This document shows, one piece after another, positions 17,329 to 25,388 of a stretch of 64,000 nt of DNA; position 1 is the stretch's first letter, and each line of letters begins with the position of its first letter. The translations under genes and the position numbers were made by a program. The DNA is from Rhodobacterales bacterium (lineage in GTDB: Bacteria > Pseudomonadota > Alphaproteobacteria > Rhodobacterales > Rhodobacteraceae): the NCBI GenBank assembly GCA_002748265.1, contig PDRY01000022.1, positions 1 to 64,000 of the forward strand, written 5' to 3'. The notes under the pieces were generated by a model. It was not told where the DNA came from and made no database searches. It saw only the letters and a list, made by a program, of their open reading frames with translations.

Positions 17329-17973
17329 TCAGAGCCGCTCCATTTCCAGATGCCAGTGCCATGCGCCGGGCTTGTCGTGCTCGCGGTCTTCCAGCCAGCT
17401 CAGCTCGAACCCCTGGAACAGGGCGATCAGCTCCGCTGCGGAGCAGAAGTAATGCGGGTGAATCTTATCCGTTCCCGGTGCGTCGAACACCCACGCATTG
17501 CGGCTGATCTCGCGCCCCGGATACTTGGCCTGCTCATGGGGCAGGCGGCGTTTGGACAGCATCGTGCCGAAGAAAGACCCGCCGGGGCGCAGTACGCGGC
17601 GAATCTCTGCGATGCTGCGCAGCAAGACGTCTTCGTCGCCGTGATAGATCACGTTCCAGCTCAGCACATGGTCAAAGGCGCCGTCTTCGAAGGGCAGGAC
17701 ATCCATGCGCGCCTGAACCGTCGTCACGCCGCTCGCCGCGTCGATCCGGGCGAGCCCCTCGGGTGCGGCGTCGAGCGCGGTGACCTCGAACCCCTGCTGG
17801 GCCAGCCAGAGCGCATGGCGCCCCACGCCCGCCCCAAGATCAAGGATGCGCGCGCCCGGCGCCAACATCGCGGCCCAGGCGGTCACGTCCTCTTCGGGGG
17901 TGAGCCATTTGCTCCCTGCGTCGATGCTTGCCCATTCGGCGTTCCAGTGGGCGTCGGCGGTATCGGTGGTCAT
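17329..17973 (-). CDS. SAM-dependent methyltransferase, module 3
   Basis: Class I methyltransferase of 214 residues. Motif I is ILDLGAGVGRHALWL (about 43-57), the acidic residue after strand 2 is in VTALDAAPEG, and DHVLSWNVIYHG and IRRVLRPGGSFFG mark the later strands. ATGA overlaps place it directly between the permease and the PhnM-like gene, so it is part of the operon. It may methylate an imported compound or a catabolic intermediate. Tellurite-resistance or ubiquinone-type methyltransferases share this fold, so the substrate is open. Confidence 0.82.
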   Translation of the reverse strand: MTTDTADAHWNAEWASIDAGSKWLTPEEDVTAWAAMLAPGARILDLGAGVGRHALWLAQQGFEVTALDAAPEGLARIDAASGVTTVQARMDVLPFEDGAFDHVLSWNVIYHGDEDVLLRSIAEIRRVLRPGGSFFGTMLSKRRLPHEQAKYPGREISRNAWVFDAPGTDKIHPHYFCSAAELIALFQGFELSWLEDREHDKPGAWHWHLEMERL

Positions 17974-18773
17974 TTCTGCTCTCCTATGATGCGGCGGCGG
18001 GCCAGACCGCTGAGCGCCTCGATTGAGATGACAACAACGGAGATCATGAGGATCACCGTCATGGCCGTGGGATAGTCGAAGAGATCGAAGCCGACCTTCA
18101 GTTCGATCCCGATCCCACCGGCGCCGACCAGCCCAAGGATGGTCGAGGACCGCACCGCCTTTTCAAGCGCATAAAGCCCGGTCGAGACAAAGGCGGGCAT
18201 CGCCGCCGGGATCGTGGCACAGGCCACCACGTCAAGTTTGCGCGCGCCTGTTGCGGTCAGGCTTTCGGCCGGGCCTTTGTCGGCGGCCTCCATGTCATCG
18301 GCGAAGAAGCGACCGCAAAAGCCGATCGTGTCCATGATGATTGCCAGCATCCCCGCGAACGGGCCCAGCCCCACGGCGACGACGAAGACAAGCGCCCAGG
18401 CGATGTCCGGCACCGCGCGGACAAACCCCAGCAAGACGCGGGTCACCTGGTTCACCCAGACGGGGGCGATCATCCCGCGTGCGGCCAGCAGGGCGACGGG
18501 CAGCGACAAGAGAACCCCCAGAACGGCGCCTGCAAAGGCGATCTGCAAGGTTTCAATCATCTTCCAGCCGAGCCGCGCCAGCACGTTCGGCTCCATGTTG
18601 GGCGGGAAGGCCCGGCCTAGGAAATCGGAGAAGCGCGGCGGGGCCGTCATCACCTTTTCGAATGAGAAACCGGCGCCGGACAGGCACCAGACGAGGATCG
18701 TCAGCCCAATCGCGTAGCCGATGAAGGACAGTGCCGACGGGCGCTCCATCCGGGGCGGGGTGATGTCAGCCAT
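17970..18773 (-). CDS. PhnE-like ABC transporter permease, module 3
   Basis: Single permease of 267 residues, so a homodimer is likely, unlike the paired permeases of modules 1 and 2. A helix at about 18-36 is followed by the permease core with VGAGGIGIELKVG. The coupling loop, ESLTATGARKLDVVACATIP, is diverged from the EGV-x-A-x-G form of the other PhnE proteins. The start at 18773 follows AGGGGG by 5 bases and overlaps the ATPase gene by 8 bases. Confidence 0.85.
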   Translation of the reverse strand: MADITPPRMERPSALSFIGYAIGLTILVWCLSGAGFSFEKVMTAPPRFSDFLGRAFPPNMEPNVLARLGWKMIETLQIAFAGAVLGVLLSLPVALLAARGMIAPVWVNQVTRVLLGFVRAVPDIAWALVFVVAVGLGPFAGMLAIIMDTIGFCGRFFADDMEAADKGPAESLTATGARKLDVVACATIPAAMPAFVSTGLYALEKAVRSSTILGLVGAGGIGIELKVGFDLFDYPTAMTVILMISVVVISIEALSGLARRRIIGEQK

Positions 18774-19584
18774 AGAGCCCCCTGAGGTCATTGGTGGTCA
18801 GTGCATTGGCCATCGCATCGAGCTGCAGCCCGCCATGGGCGAGCCCCATGACCCGGTCGCCGTAGCGCAATGCGTGGTCCAGATCGTGCGAGGTGAAGAC
18901 CACCGTCACGCCGCGATCCCGCGCGAGGCGGAAGAACAGGTCCATGACCTCCTCTCCGGCTGCCGGGTCGAGCGAGGCGCAGGGTTCGTCCGCGATCACG
19001 ATATCGGGGGCGCCAACAAGGGCGCGGGCGACGGCCACGCGCTGCGACTGCCCGCCCGAGAGCCGGTCCGCCCGGCGCGCGGCGAAATCGGCCAGCCCGA
19101 CTTGCTCAAGGGCCTCCATGGCCGCGTCGCGGGCGGTGGCGGGGGCGAGCGCATGGCTCCAGTAGCGCGGCCCGCTGGCCTGGCCGAGCAGGCCGTGCAG
19201 CACATTGCTGAGCACGCTGAGCCGGGCGACAAGGTTGTGTTTCTGAGACACGAGCCCGACCCGCGCCCGCAGGCTGCGCAGCGCGCGTCCGCGTGCGGTG
19301 GTCACGTCCTCACCCAGCAAGGACACGCATCCTGATGTGACCGGGATCAACCCCATCAGGCAGCGCAGCAGCGTGGATTTCCCCGTGCCGTTCCCACCGA
19401 CCAGGGCGACCGCTTCGGCGCGGGCCAGGCGGGCGCTGACATTGTTGAAAACGGGCGTGTCCCCGAACCGTTTCGACACTGTGTCCAGCTCGGCCACAAC
19501 GGGCGAAACCGAGGCGGAGACCGCCCCGGTGTGCCGGGGCCGCGCCTGAAGCGCGACCCGCTCTTTCAGATGCGGCTCAGTCAC
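18766..19584 (-). CDS. PhnC-like ABC transporter ATPase, module 3
   Basis: ATP-binding subunit of 272 residues: Walker A GGNGTGKS (instead of GRSGAGKS of PhnC1 and PhnC2), SQKHNLVARL at the Q-loop, signature LSGGQSQR and Walker B IVIADEPCASLD. It is PhnC-like but in a separate branch. The start is taken as GTG at 19584, overlapping the end of the binding-protein gene (GTGACTGA), because the open frame further upstream is antisense-like sequence over that gene. Confidence 0.84.
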   Translation of the reverse strand: MTEPHLKERVALQARPRHTGAVSASVSPVVAELDTVSKRFGDTPVFNNVSARLARAEAVALVGGNGTGKSTLLRCLMGLIPVTSGCVSLLGEDVTTARGRALRSLRARVGLVSQKHNLVARLSVLSNVLHGLLGQASGPRYWSHALAPATARDAAMEALEQVGLADFAARRADRLSGGQSQRVAVARALVGAPDIVIADEPCASLDPAAGEEVMDLFFRLARDRGVTVVFTSHDLDHALRYGDRVMGLAHGGLQLDAMANALTTNDLRGLYG

Positions 19585-20443
19585 CGATGAAAGCGTCGAA
19601 CTGCGGGTAGCCCGCGTTGCGATACATGGAACGGACATAGTCATAGGCATTGTCCTCGATGGCGACGAGATCCATGCCGATGTACTTGTCGTTCTCTTCA
19701 TGGGCCGTGATGCCGGCGATGATGGCGTCCTTGTTTTCCAGGATGGCATCGCGCACGGCGGTCGCGGCATCGCTCGGTACATGGGCGCCGACCATGATCA
19801 TATCGTTGGGCAGATCGCCCGAGCGCGCGATGATCTTGAAGGCGCCATAGGGCATGTCTTCTTCGGTGCTGCGCAGGCCCACCCATTTTCCGGCATTCAT
19901 GCCCAGAGCGTCCACATCCCCGGCCTTCAGGCCTTCGAACGCGATGTTGCGCGACGTGTGGATCTTTTCGATGTCGTTCACCGGATCCACGCCATTGTCG
20001 GCCAGAACCTGCATCGGGCACAGCATGTTCGAGGTGGAGCCGATATCGCCGAACGCAACCTTGCGGCCCTTCAGGTCTTCGGGGCGGTTGATGCCGCTAT
20101 CGGCGCGCACGATGATCGCGCAGTGATAGTCCGGGCGACCCAGACCGATCAGCGGAGTGGCTTCGGTCAGCGTGTTGATGACGACATATTCCGCCGGGCC
20201 GGAGACGACGAAATCGACAGTTTCGCCGCGCAAGGCTTCGGCGGCGGCGGTGCGGGAGTTGACCGGGAAGAACTCGAAGCTGTCGCCAGTCGCCTCTTCC
20301 AGAGCCGTTTTGAACGGGCCCCACTCCAGTTGCAGGCGCTCCATGCCCTCAACGTCGGTGACGGCGAGTTTCCAGTTTTCGGCATTGGCCAGGGTGGCGG
20401 CGGTCGCCAGGCCCAGACCCAGCAGGATGGATGTGAATTTCAT
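19577..20443 (-). CDS. PhnD-like periplasmic binding protein, module 3
   Basis: Phosphate/phosphite/phosphonate-type receptor of 288 residues with a signal peptide (MKFTSILLGLGLATAATLANA). The phosphate-binding loop region reads GDIGSTSNMLCPM, compared with FGDPNSTSGYLIP in PhnD2, and the GYHSI motif is DYHCAI here. These changes at ligand-contact positions suggest a different ligand from the other two receptors. GGAGG lies 8 bases before the ATG at 20443, which decides the start over 20494. It is the first gene of module 3. Confidence 0.86.
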   Translation of the reverse strand: MKFTSILLGLGLATAATLANAENWKLAVTDVEGMERLQLEWGPFKTALEEATGDSFEFFPVNSRTAAAEALRGETVDFVVSGPAEYVVINTLTEATPLIGLGRPDYHCAIIVRADSGINRPEDLKGRKVAFGDIGSTSNMLCPMQVLADNGVDPVNDIEKIHTSRNIAFEGLKAGDVDALGMNAGKWVGLRSTEEDMPYGAFKIIARSGDLPNDMIMVGAHVPSDAATAVRDAILENKDAIIAGITAHEENDKYIGMDLVAIEDNAYDYVRSMYRNAGYPQFDAFIGD

Positions 20444-20461
20444 GATAGCCTCCATGTCGAA

Positions 20462-20477
20462 ATTCATTCGAATGATT
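20462..20477. promoter_or_regulatory. Candidate PhnF1 operator before module 3
   Basis: ATTCATTCGAATGATT matches the module 1 palindrome with one change in the centre and one in the right arm. It lies 19 bases upstream of the module 3 start codon. An extra left half-site, ATTCATTCG, follows at 20489. This places module 3, rather than the adjacent module 2, under the module 1 regulator. Confidence 0.6.
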
Positions 20478-20509
20478 TGATGGAGGCGATTCATTCGCGC
20501 GACGAACGC

Positions 20510-20527
20510 GTGAAATCTTCATGACAC
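20510..20527 (-). promoter_or_regulatory. PhoB-box-like direct repeat before module 3
   Basis: Read on the minus strand, GTGTCAT-GAAG-ATTTCAC has the 7-4-7 layout and matches the CTGTCA(T/C) repeat at about 11 of 14 positions. It lies about 70 bases before the receptor start and upstream of the operator, as expected for a PhoB-activated, repressor-controlled promoter. Confidence 0.5.
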
Positions 20528-20665
20528 GCCGTGGAGCGGACGCAGCCCATGCGGCGGGAAACCCAGGGCTGAGCCGCCATGTGTTCGGCCGTCGCTGGGC
20601 ACCCTGACAGGGGCCTTTCGCTGCCCTTGCGGAAAGGCACATTTCGAAATCCTGATTTTACTCAA

Positions 20666-20683
20666 GTGTCGTTATGGCGTCAC
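20666..20683 (+). promoter_or_regulatory. PhoB-box-like direct repeat before phnC2
   Basis: GTGTCGT-TATG-GCGTCAC has the 7-4-7 spacing and matches the PhoB repeat at about 10 of 14 positions. It lies about 52 bases before the phnC2 start. No copy of the module 1 operator is seen on this side of the divergent region. Confidence 0.4.
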
Positions 20684-20734
20684 AAAACGGTGATGCAGCT
20701 TTCCTATGAGGCCGGGCGGACACACGGGGGCTTC

Positions 20735-21556
20735 ATGCTTGAAATAACATCGCTGACCAAAGCTTTCGGGACGAAGAAGGCAGTCGATACGGTCAGTTTC
20801 ACGCTGGATCGTCCCATGATGGTTGGCGTCATTGGGCGCTCCGGAGCCGGTAAGTCGACGCTGCTGCGCATGGTTAATCGCCTGAGCGACGCGACCGAAG
20901 GCTCGATCACCTTCAAAGGCGAAGAGATCACCAGCCTCAAGGGCGCCGCCCGCCGCAAGTGGCAGTCCCGCTGCGCGATGATCTTCCAGCAGTTCAACCT
21001 GGTGCCGCGCATGGATGTGGCCTCCAACGTGCTGCACGGAACGCTCAACCGCCGCTCGACGCTGGCGACGATGTTCAACCTCTATCCGCAGAGCGACATC
21101 CATAAGGCGATCGAGATCCTCGACCGTCTGGGGATCGCCGATCAGGCGCCCAAGCGGGCCGAGAGCCTGTCCGGCGGGCAGCAGCAGCGGGTCGCCATCG
21201 CCCGTGCCCTGATGCAGGATCCGGACATGATCCTTGCGGATGAGCCGATTGCCTCGCTCGATCCGATGAACGCCCAGATCGTGATGGAGGCCCTGCGCCG
21301 CATTCACGAGGAAGACGGGCGCATGGTGATTGCCAACCTGCACACGCTCGATACCGCGCGGCGCTATTGCGACCGGGTGATCGGGATGCGCGACGGGCGG
21401 GTGGTGTTCGATGGCGCGCCCGAACAGCTCACCACCGGGGCTGCGCGCGACATCTATGGCGCGGGGGATGCGTTCTCCGAAGCCGCGACCTCGACTGAAA
21501 TCGACACGCTGGACAGACACGAAGCCTCCCTGCGCGAAGCAGAAGCCACGGTCTGA
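20735..21556 (+). CDS. phnC: PhnC2, phosphonate ABC transporter ATPase
   Basis: ATPase of the module 2 importer, 273 residues, with Walker [21 protein letters not shown], signature LSGGQQQR and Walker [13 protein letters not shown]. These motifs are almost identical to PhnC1, so the two share a recent ancestor, unlike the module 3 ATPase. The start at 20735 ([12 protein letters not shown]) has a G-rich site before it; 20693 is an in-frame alternative. Confidence 0.9.
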   Translation: MLEITSLTKAFGTKKAVDTVSFTLDRPMMVGVIGRSGAGKSTLLRMVNRLSDATEGSITFKGEEITSLKGAARRKWQSRCAMIFQQFNLVPRMDVASNVLHGTLNRRSTLATMFNLYPQSDIHKAIEILDRLGIADQAPKRAESLSGGQQQRVAIARALMQDPDMILADEPIASLDPMNAQIVMEALRRIHEEDGRMVIANLHTLDTARRYCDRVIGMRDGRVVFDGAPEQLTTGAARDIYGAGDAFSEAATSTEIDTLDRHEASLREAEATV

Positions 21557-21608
21557 GCCAGTTCCCTTCCGCACCCTTGCGGGCCACCTTCATCAATGGA
21601 GAGATCTG

Positions 21609-22517
21609 ATGAAAAAGACCCTGACCCTTGCCATGGCCGCCGCCGCGTTTGCCGGTGTCGCCCAGGCCGAAGACATCACCGAATTCCGCATCGGCATCCT
21701 GGGCGGCGAAAACGCTCAGGACCGTCTGAACAGCTACCAGTGCCTGGCCGACTACACCGCCGAAGAGCTGGGCGTTGAAGTCAAGCTGTTCGCGCCTGCC
21801 GACTATAACGGCGTGATCCAGGGCCTGCTGGGCGGCACCATCGACATGGCCTGGCTGGGCGCTTCGTCCTATGCGGCCACCTATATCCAGGACGCTGACG
21901 CCGTCGTTCCGGTTCTGGTCAAGGTCAACATGGACGGCTCCATCGGCTACCACTCCATCGGTTTTGCCCGCAAGGATAGCGGCATCACCTCGCTGGACGA
22001 CATGGAAGGCAAAGTGTTCGGCTTTGGCGATCCCAACTCCACCTCCGGCTACCTGATCCCCTCCATCGAGATCCCGCAGTACAAAGACGGCATCACCATG
22101 GAATCCGGCGAGTATTTCGGTGAGGTCAAGTTCACCGGCGGCCACGAGCAGACCATCGTTGCGGTCAACAACGGCGACATCGACGGCGGTGTGACCTGGG
22201 CCGACGGCCAGGGCAACTGGGAAGACGGCTACAACTCCGGCGCGCTGCGCAAGGCGGTTGATGCCGGTCTCGTTGACATGAACGATCTGGTGCAGATCTG
22301 GAAATCCAACGTCATCCCCGAAGGCCCGATCGTCCTGCGCACCGCGCTGCCGGAAGACGTGCGCACCAAAATGACCGCCCTGATGGACGGCCTTTTTGAG
22401 CGCGACGCCGACTGCGCCTATGGCGTGGCCGCTGGCGACACGCTCGGCTTCCAGCCGGTGACCCACGAGACCTATGTCTCCATCGTCGAGGCCCGCAAGG
22501 CCAAGATGGCGAACTAA
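21609..22517 (+). CDS. phnD: PhnD2, phosphonate periplasmic binding protein
   Basis: Periplasmic receptor of 302 residues with signal peptide MKKTLTLAMAAAAFAGVAQA. GILGGENAQDR, WLGASSYAATY, IGYHSI and FGDPNSTSGYLIP are standard PhnD features. It is served by PhnC2 and the two permeases downstream. GGAGA precedes the ATG. A strong terminator hairpin follows the stop, before the permease genes. Confidence 0.91.
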   Translation: MKKTLTLAMAAAAFAGVAQAEDITEFRIGILGGENAQDRLNSYQCLADYTAEELGVEVKLFAPADYNGVIQGLLGGTIDMAWLGASSYAATYIQDADAVVPVLVKVNMDGSIGYHSIGFARKDSGITSLDDMEGKVFGFGDPNSTSGYLIPSIEIPQYKDGITMESGEYFGEVKFTGGHEQTIVAVNNGDIDGGVTWADGQGNWEDGYNSGALRKAVDAGLVDMNDLVQIWKSNVIPEGPIVLRTALPEDVRTKMTALMDGLFERDADCAYGVAAGDTLGFQPVTHETYVSIVEARKAKMAN

Positions 22518-22532
22518 GACCCTATCGGGTCA

Positions 22533-22562
22533 GGGGCCGGGTTTCGCATCCGGCCCCTTTTT
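22533..22562 (+). terminator. Terminator-like hairpin inside the phnC2-D2-E2 operon
   Basis: GGGGCCGG and CCGGCCCC form a perfect 8-bp stem around GTTTCGCAT, followed by TTTTT. It has all the marks of a Rho-independent terminator but sits between phnD2 and phnE2a. Partial termination would give much more receptor than permease, a common need of ABC importers. Confidence 0.85.
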
Positions 22563-22574
22563 ATATGGAATGAC

Positions 22575-23438
22575 ATGACTGATATCTCCCCCTCGGGCGT
22601 GGACGCGATCCAGTCCAGCTACATGGCGCAGGTCCAGCGGAAACGGCTCTATGGTGGGCTGACGCTGATGGTGTTCGCGCTGCTGATGGTTTCCGGCTTT
22701 CTGGTGGCCAATGACCGCAATGCGGGCGGCTTCTGGGACGGGTTGCACCGGATCGGCGACTACCCGGCCGACGTGCTGTCCGAAGCGTGGGAGAAGGCCG
22801 CGGATCTGCCCGGCCTGATCGTGAAATACGTCCCGGCGCTGATCGAGACGATCAACATTGCGGCGGTGTCGACCCTGCTGGGCGGCGCTTTGGGCCTGCT
22901 GCTGTCGCTGCTTGCCACGCGTGGTCTGGCCCGCTGGCCCCGGCTGATCCCGCTCTTTCGGCGCTTCATGGACATTATGCGCGCGGTGCCGGAAATCGTT
23001 GTGGCGCTCGTGCTGATCTTCGTGCTGGGCGGAGGTCCGGTGCCGGCGATGATCGCCATTGCCATCCACACCGCCGGGGCGCTTGGCAAGCTCTTCTCCG
23101 AAGTGGCGGAGAACGCGTCGCTCAAGCCGGTCGAGGGGCTCGCCTCCACGGGCGCCAGCTGGGCACAGCGCATGTGGCTGGGCGTGCTTCCGCAGGTTGC
23201 GCCGAACTATCTGAGCTACGCGCTGCTGCGGTTTGAGATCAACATCCGCGCCTCTGCCATTCTGGGCTTCGTCGGGGCTGGCGGGCTGGGGTATGAGCTG
23301 CGCAACTCCATGGCCTGGGGGCCGGGACAGTTCGATGAAGCGGCAGCGATCTTCATCCTGCTCTTCTCGACGATTGTCTTCTTCGACCAGCTGTCGAGCC
23401 GCTACCGCAACCGCCTGATCGAAGGAACCCGCGCATGA
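22575..23438 (+). CDS. phnE: PhnE2a, phosphonate ABC transporter permease
   Basis: Permease of 287 residues with one helix near 27-45 and the permease core from about 90. The coupling loop is EGLASTGASWAQRMWLGVLP, and VGAGGLGYELR is present. It starts 12 bases after the terminator hairpin and overlaps phnE2b by ATGA. Confidence 0.88.
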   Translation: MTDISPSGVDAIQSSYMAQVQRKRLYGGLTLMVFALLMVSGFLVANDRNAGGFWDGLHRIGDYPADVLSEAWEKAADLPGLIVKYVPALIETINIAAVSTLLGGALGLLLSLLATRGLARWPRLIPLFRRFMDIMRAVPEIVVALVLIFVLGGGPVPAMIAIAIHTAGALGKLFSEVAENASLKPVEGLASTGASWAQRMWLGVLPQVAPNYLSYALLRFEINIRASAILGFVGAGGLGYELRNSMAWGPGQFDEAAAIFILLFSTIVFFDQLSSRYRNRLIEGTRA

Positions 23439-24748
23439 CCGCTACCGATCTGGGAGCCGCGAAATTCGCCGCGGACCGCGCGTTCCAACGCAAGCGGATC
23501 ATGGGGTTTGCCGTGCCAGCCGTGGTGCTGGCCTACCTGGCCTATATCTTCTTCGCCTTCGATATCGCCGGGCTAGCCGGGCGGGCCAACTGGGACAACG
23601 CGGTCACGCTGGCCTCGGACAGCTGGTCCTACAAGACCCACGTGACCCGAGATCATCGCTCCGGGGAGATCACCTATGCCGTCGAGGGCGAGCGCAAGGG
23701 CACTTACCCGGAGGGCGAGCGCCCGGACTGGGTGAGCGGCGACGAGGTCGTGACCGTCGATCTGGGCGCGGGGCACATCGTGCGGCTGCTGCCCGAGAAC
23801 GCGACCGAGATCGAGGTGCCGGGCTACGATTTGATCAAGGCGCAGCGCATCGGCTCCGGCGTGGAGACGAACCTGACCGGCGATCTGCCCGACTGGATCA
23901 GCGCATCGAAGAATCGCGTGGCGCTGAAGACCGATGAGGGGCGGATCACGATCACCCGGTCCAAGACCGAGATCTTCAACTACTTCCCCGGCTGGGAGCT
24001 GTTCTGGTTCACCCTGGACAGCCCCTATCACGGGCATGGTCTGGCCGCGATCCTGTTCGGGGCCCGCATCGACCCGGAGCGGCACAATATCACCGGCGCG
24101 ATCCATGATTGGTGGAACAACGCCATGTGGCGGCACAAGGATGTGGCCTGGGCCATTGGCGAAACCATCCTGATGGCCTTCCTGGGGACCATGGGCGCGG
24201 CCATGCTGGCGCTGCCACTCGCCTTTCTGGCGGCCAAGCGGTTCACGCCGGTCGCGGTGTTGCGGTTCGGCGTGCGGCGCATTTTCGATTTCGTGCGCGG
24301 GGTGGATGCGCTGATCTGGACCGTGGTGCTGGCGCGGGCCTTTGGGCCGGGGCCGCTGACCGGGACGCTGGCCATCCTGGTGACGGACAGCGGAACCTTT
24401 GGGAAGATCTTCTCTGAGGCACTGGAAAACGTGGACGAGAAGCAGATCGAGGGCGTGGCCTCCACCGGGGCCAAGCCTCTGCAGCGCTACCGTTTCGGGG
24501 TGATCCCCCAGGTGGTGCCGGTGCTGCTGAGCCAGATCCTCTATTTCCTCGAATCCAACACCCGCTCCGCGACCATCATCGGTGCGATCACCGGGGGGGG
24601 GATCGGGCTCATGCTGACGCAAGCGATCCAGACCCAGAAGGACTGGGAAGAGGTCGCCTATTACATCGTTCTCATCATCCTCATGGTGATGCTGATGGAC
24701 TGGTTCTCGGGCTGGCTGCGCGGACGCCTGATTGGACGCAAGGAATGA
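23435..24748 (+). CDS. phnE: PhnE2b, phosphonate permease with extra periplasmic domain
   Basis: At 437 residues it is about 150 longer than PhnE1b (285). After a first helix at about 25-45, residues about 48-195 are hydrophilic, rich in charged residues and beta-prone, and by topology should face the periplasm. The normal permease core with EGVASTGAKPLQRYRFGVIP and ITGGGIGLMLT follows. The extra domain could contact PhnD2 or the peptidoglycan; its role is not known to me. Coupled by ATGA to phnE2a and the SDR gene. Confidence 0.86.
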   Translation: MTATDLGAAKFAADRAFQRKRIMGFAVPAVVLAYLAYIFFAFDIAGLAGRANWDNAVTLASDSWSYKTHVTRDHRSGEITYAVEGERKGTYPEGERPDWVSGDEVVTVDLGAGHIVRLLPENATEIEVPGYDLIKAQRIGSGVETNLTGDLPDWISASKNRVALKTDEGRITITRSKTEIFNYFPGWELFWFTLDSPYHGHGLAAILFGARIDPERHNITGAIHDWWNNAMWRHKDVAWAIGETILMAFLGTMGAAMLALPLAFLAAKRFTPVAVLRFGVRRIFDFVRGVDALIWTVVLARAFGPGPLTGTLAILVTDSGTFGKIFSEALENVDEKQIEGVASTGAKPLQRYRFGVIPQVVPVLLSQILYFLESNTRSATIIGAITGGGIGLMLTQAIQTQKDWEEVAYYIVLIILMVMLMDWFSGWLRGRLIGRKE

Positions 24749-25386
24749 GCCGCCTGCTGATCACCGGGGTGAACCGCGGCATCGGTGCGGCGCTGCGGGC
24801 CGAGGCTGAGGCGCGCGGGTATGAGGTGATCGGCACGACCCGCGATGGGCACGGCGGCACGCTGCCGCTGCTGTTGGACGACCCCAAGGCCGTTGCGGCG
24901 CAGCTGCGCGACATCGGACCTCTGGATGGGCTGATCAACAACGCCGGGATCATCGGGCCTCAGCGGCAATCGCCGCTCGATATGGATTTCGACGGGTTCG
25001 CGCAGACGCTGACCGTCAACACGCTCGCTCCGCTGGCCGTTGCGCAAGCAGTGCTGCCCGCGCTGCGGCAGGGCACCGCCCCGAGGATCGTCACCGTGTC
25101 ATCGCAGATGGCGTGGATGGGCTATCGCAAGGCCGACCGCATCGCCTATCGCGCCTCGAAGGCGGCGGTGAACAAGGTGATGCAGGGGTTGGCCACGATG
25201 CTGGAGCCCGAGGGCATCCCGGTCGCCCTGGTCGATCCCGGCTGGGTGCGCACCGATATGGGCGGCGCCGAAGCCGACGAGACGCCCGAAGACGTCGCGC
25301 GCGGCATTCTCAACGTGACCGAGCGGCTGACCCTTGCGGACACCGGCAAGTTCTTCCGCTTCACCGGCGAAGACCGCGCGTTCTGA
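24745..25386 (+). CDS. Short-chain dehydrogenase/reductase, module 2
   Basis: SDR of 213 residues with NAD(P) motif TGVNRGIG (7-14), the NNAG motif (about 65-68), the catalytic Ser in VTVSSQMA and Y-x-x-x-K in YRASK, so all catalytic residues are present. The short length fits a classical SDR without C-terminal additions. It overlaps phnE2b by ATGA and so is part of the uptake operon. It may oxidise the side chain of an imported phosphonate or an alcohol released from it. Confidence 0.83.
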   Translation: MSRLLITGVNRGIGAALRAEAEARGYEVIGTTRDGHGGTLPLLLDDPKAVAAQLRDIGPLDGLINNAGIIGPQRQSPLDMDFDGFAQTLTVNTLAPLAVAQAVLPALRQGTAPRIVTVSSQMAWMGYRKADRIAYRASKAAVNKVMQGLATMLEPEGIPVALVDPGWVRTDMGGAEADETPEDVARGILNVTERLTLADTGKFFRFTGEDRAF

Positions 25387-25388
25387 GG

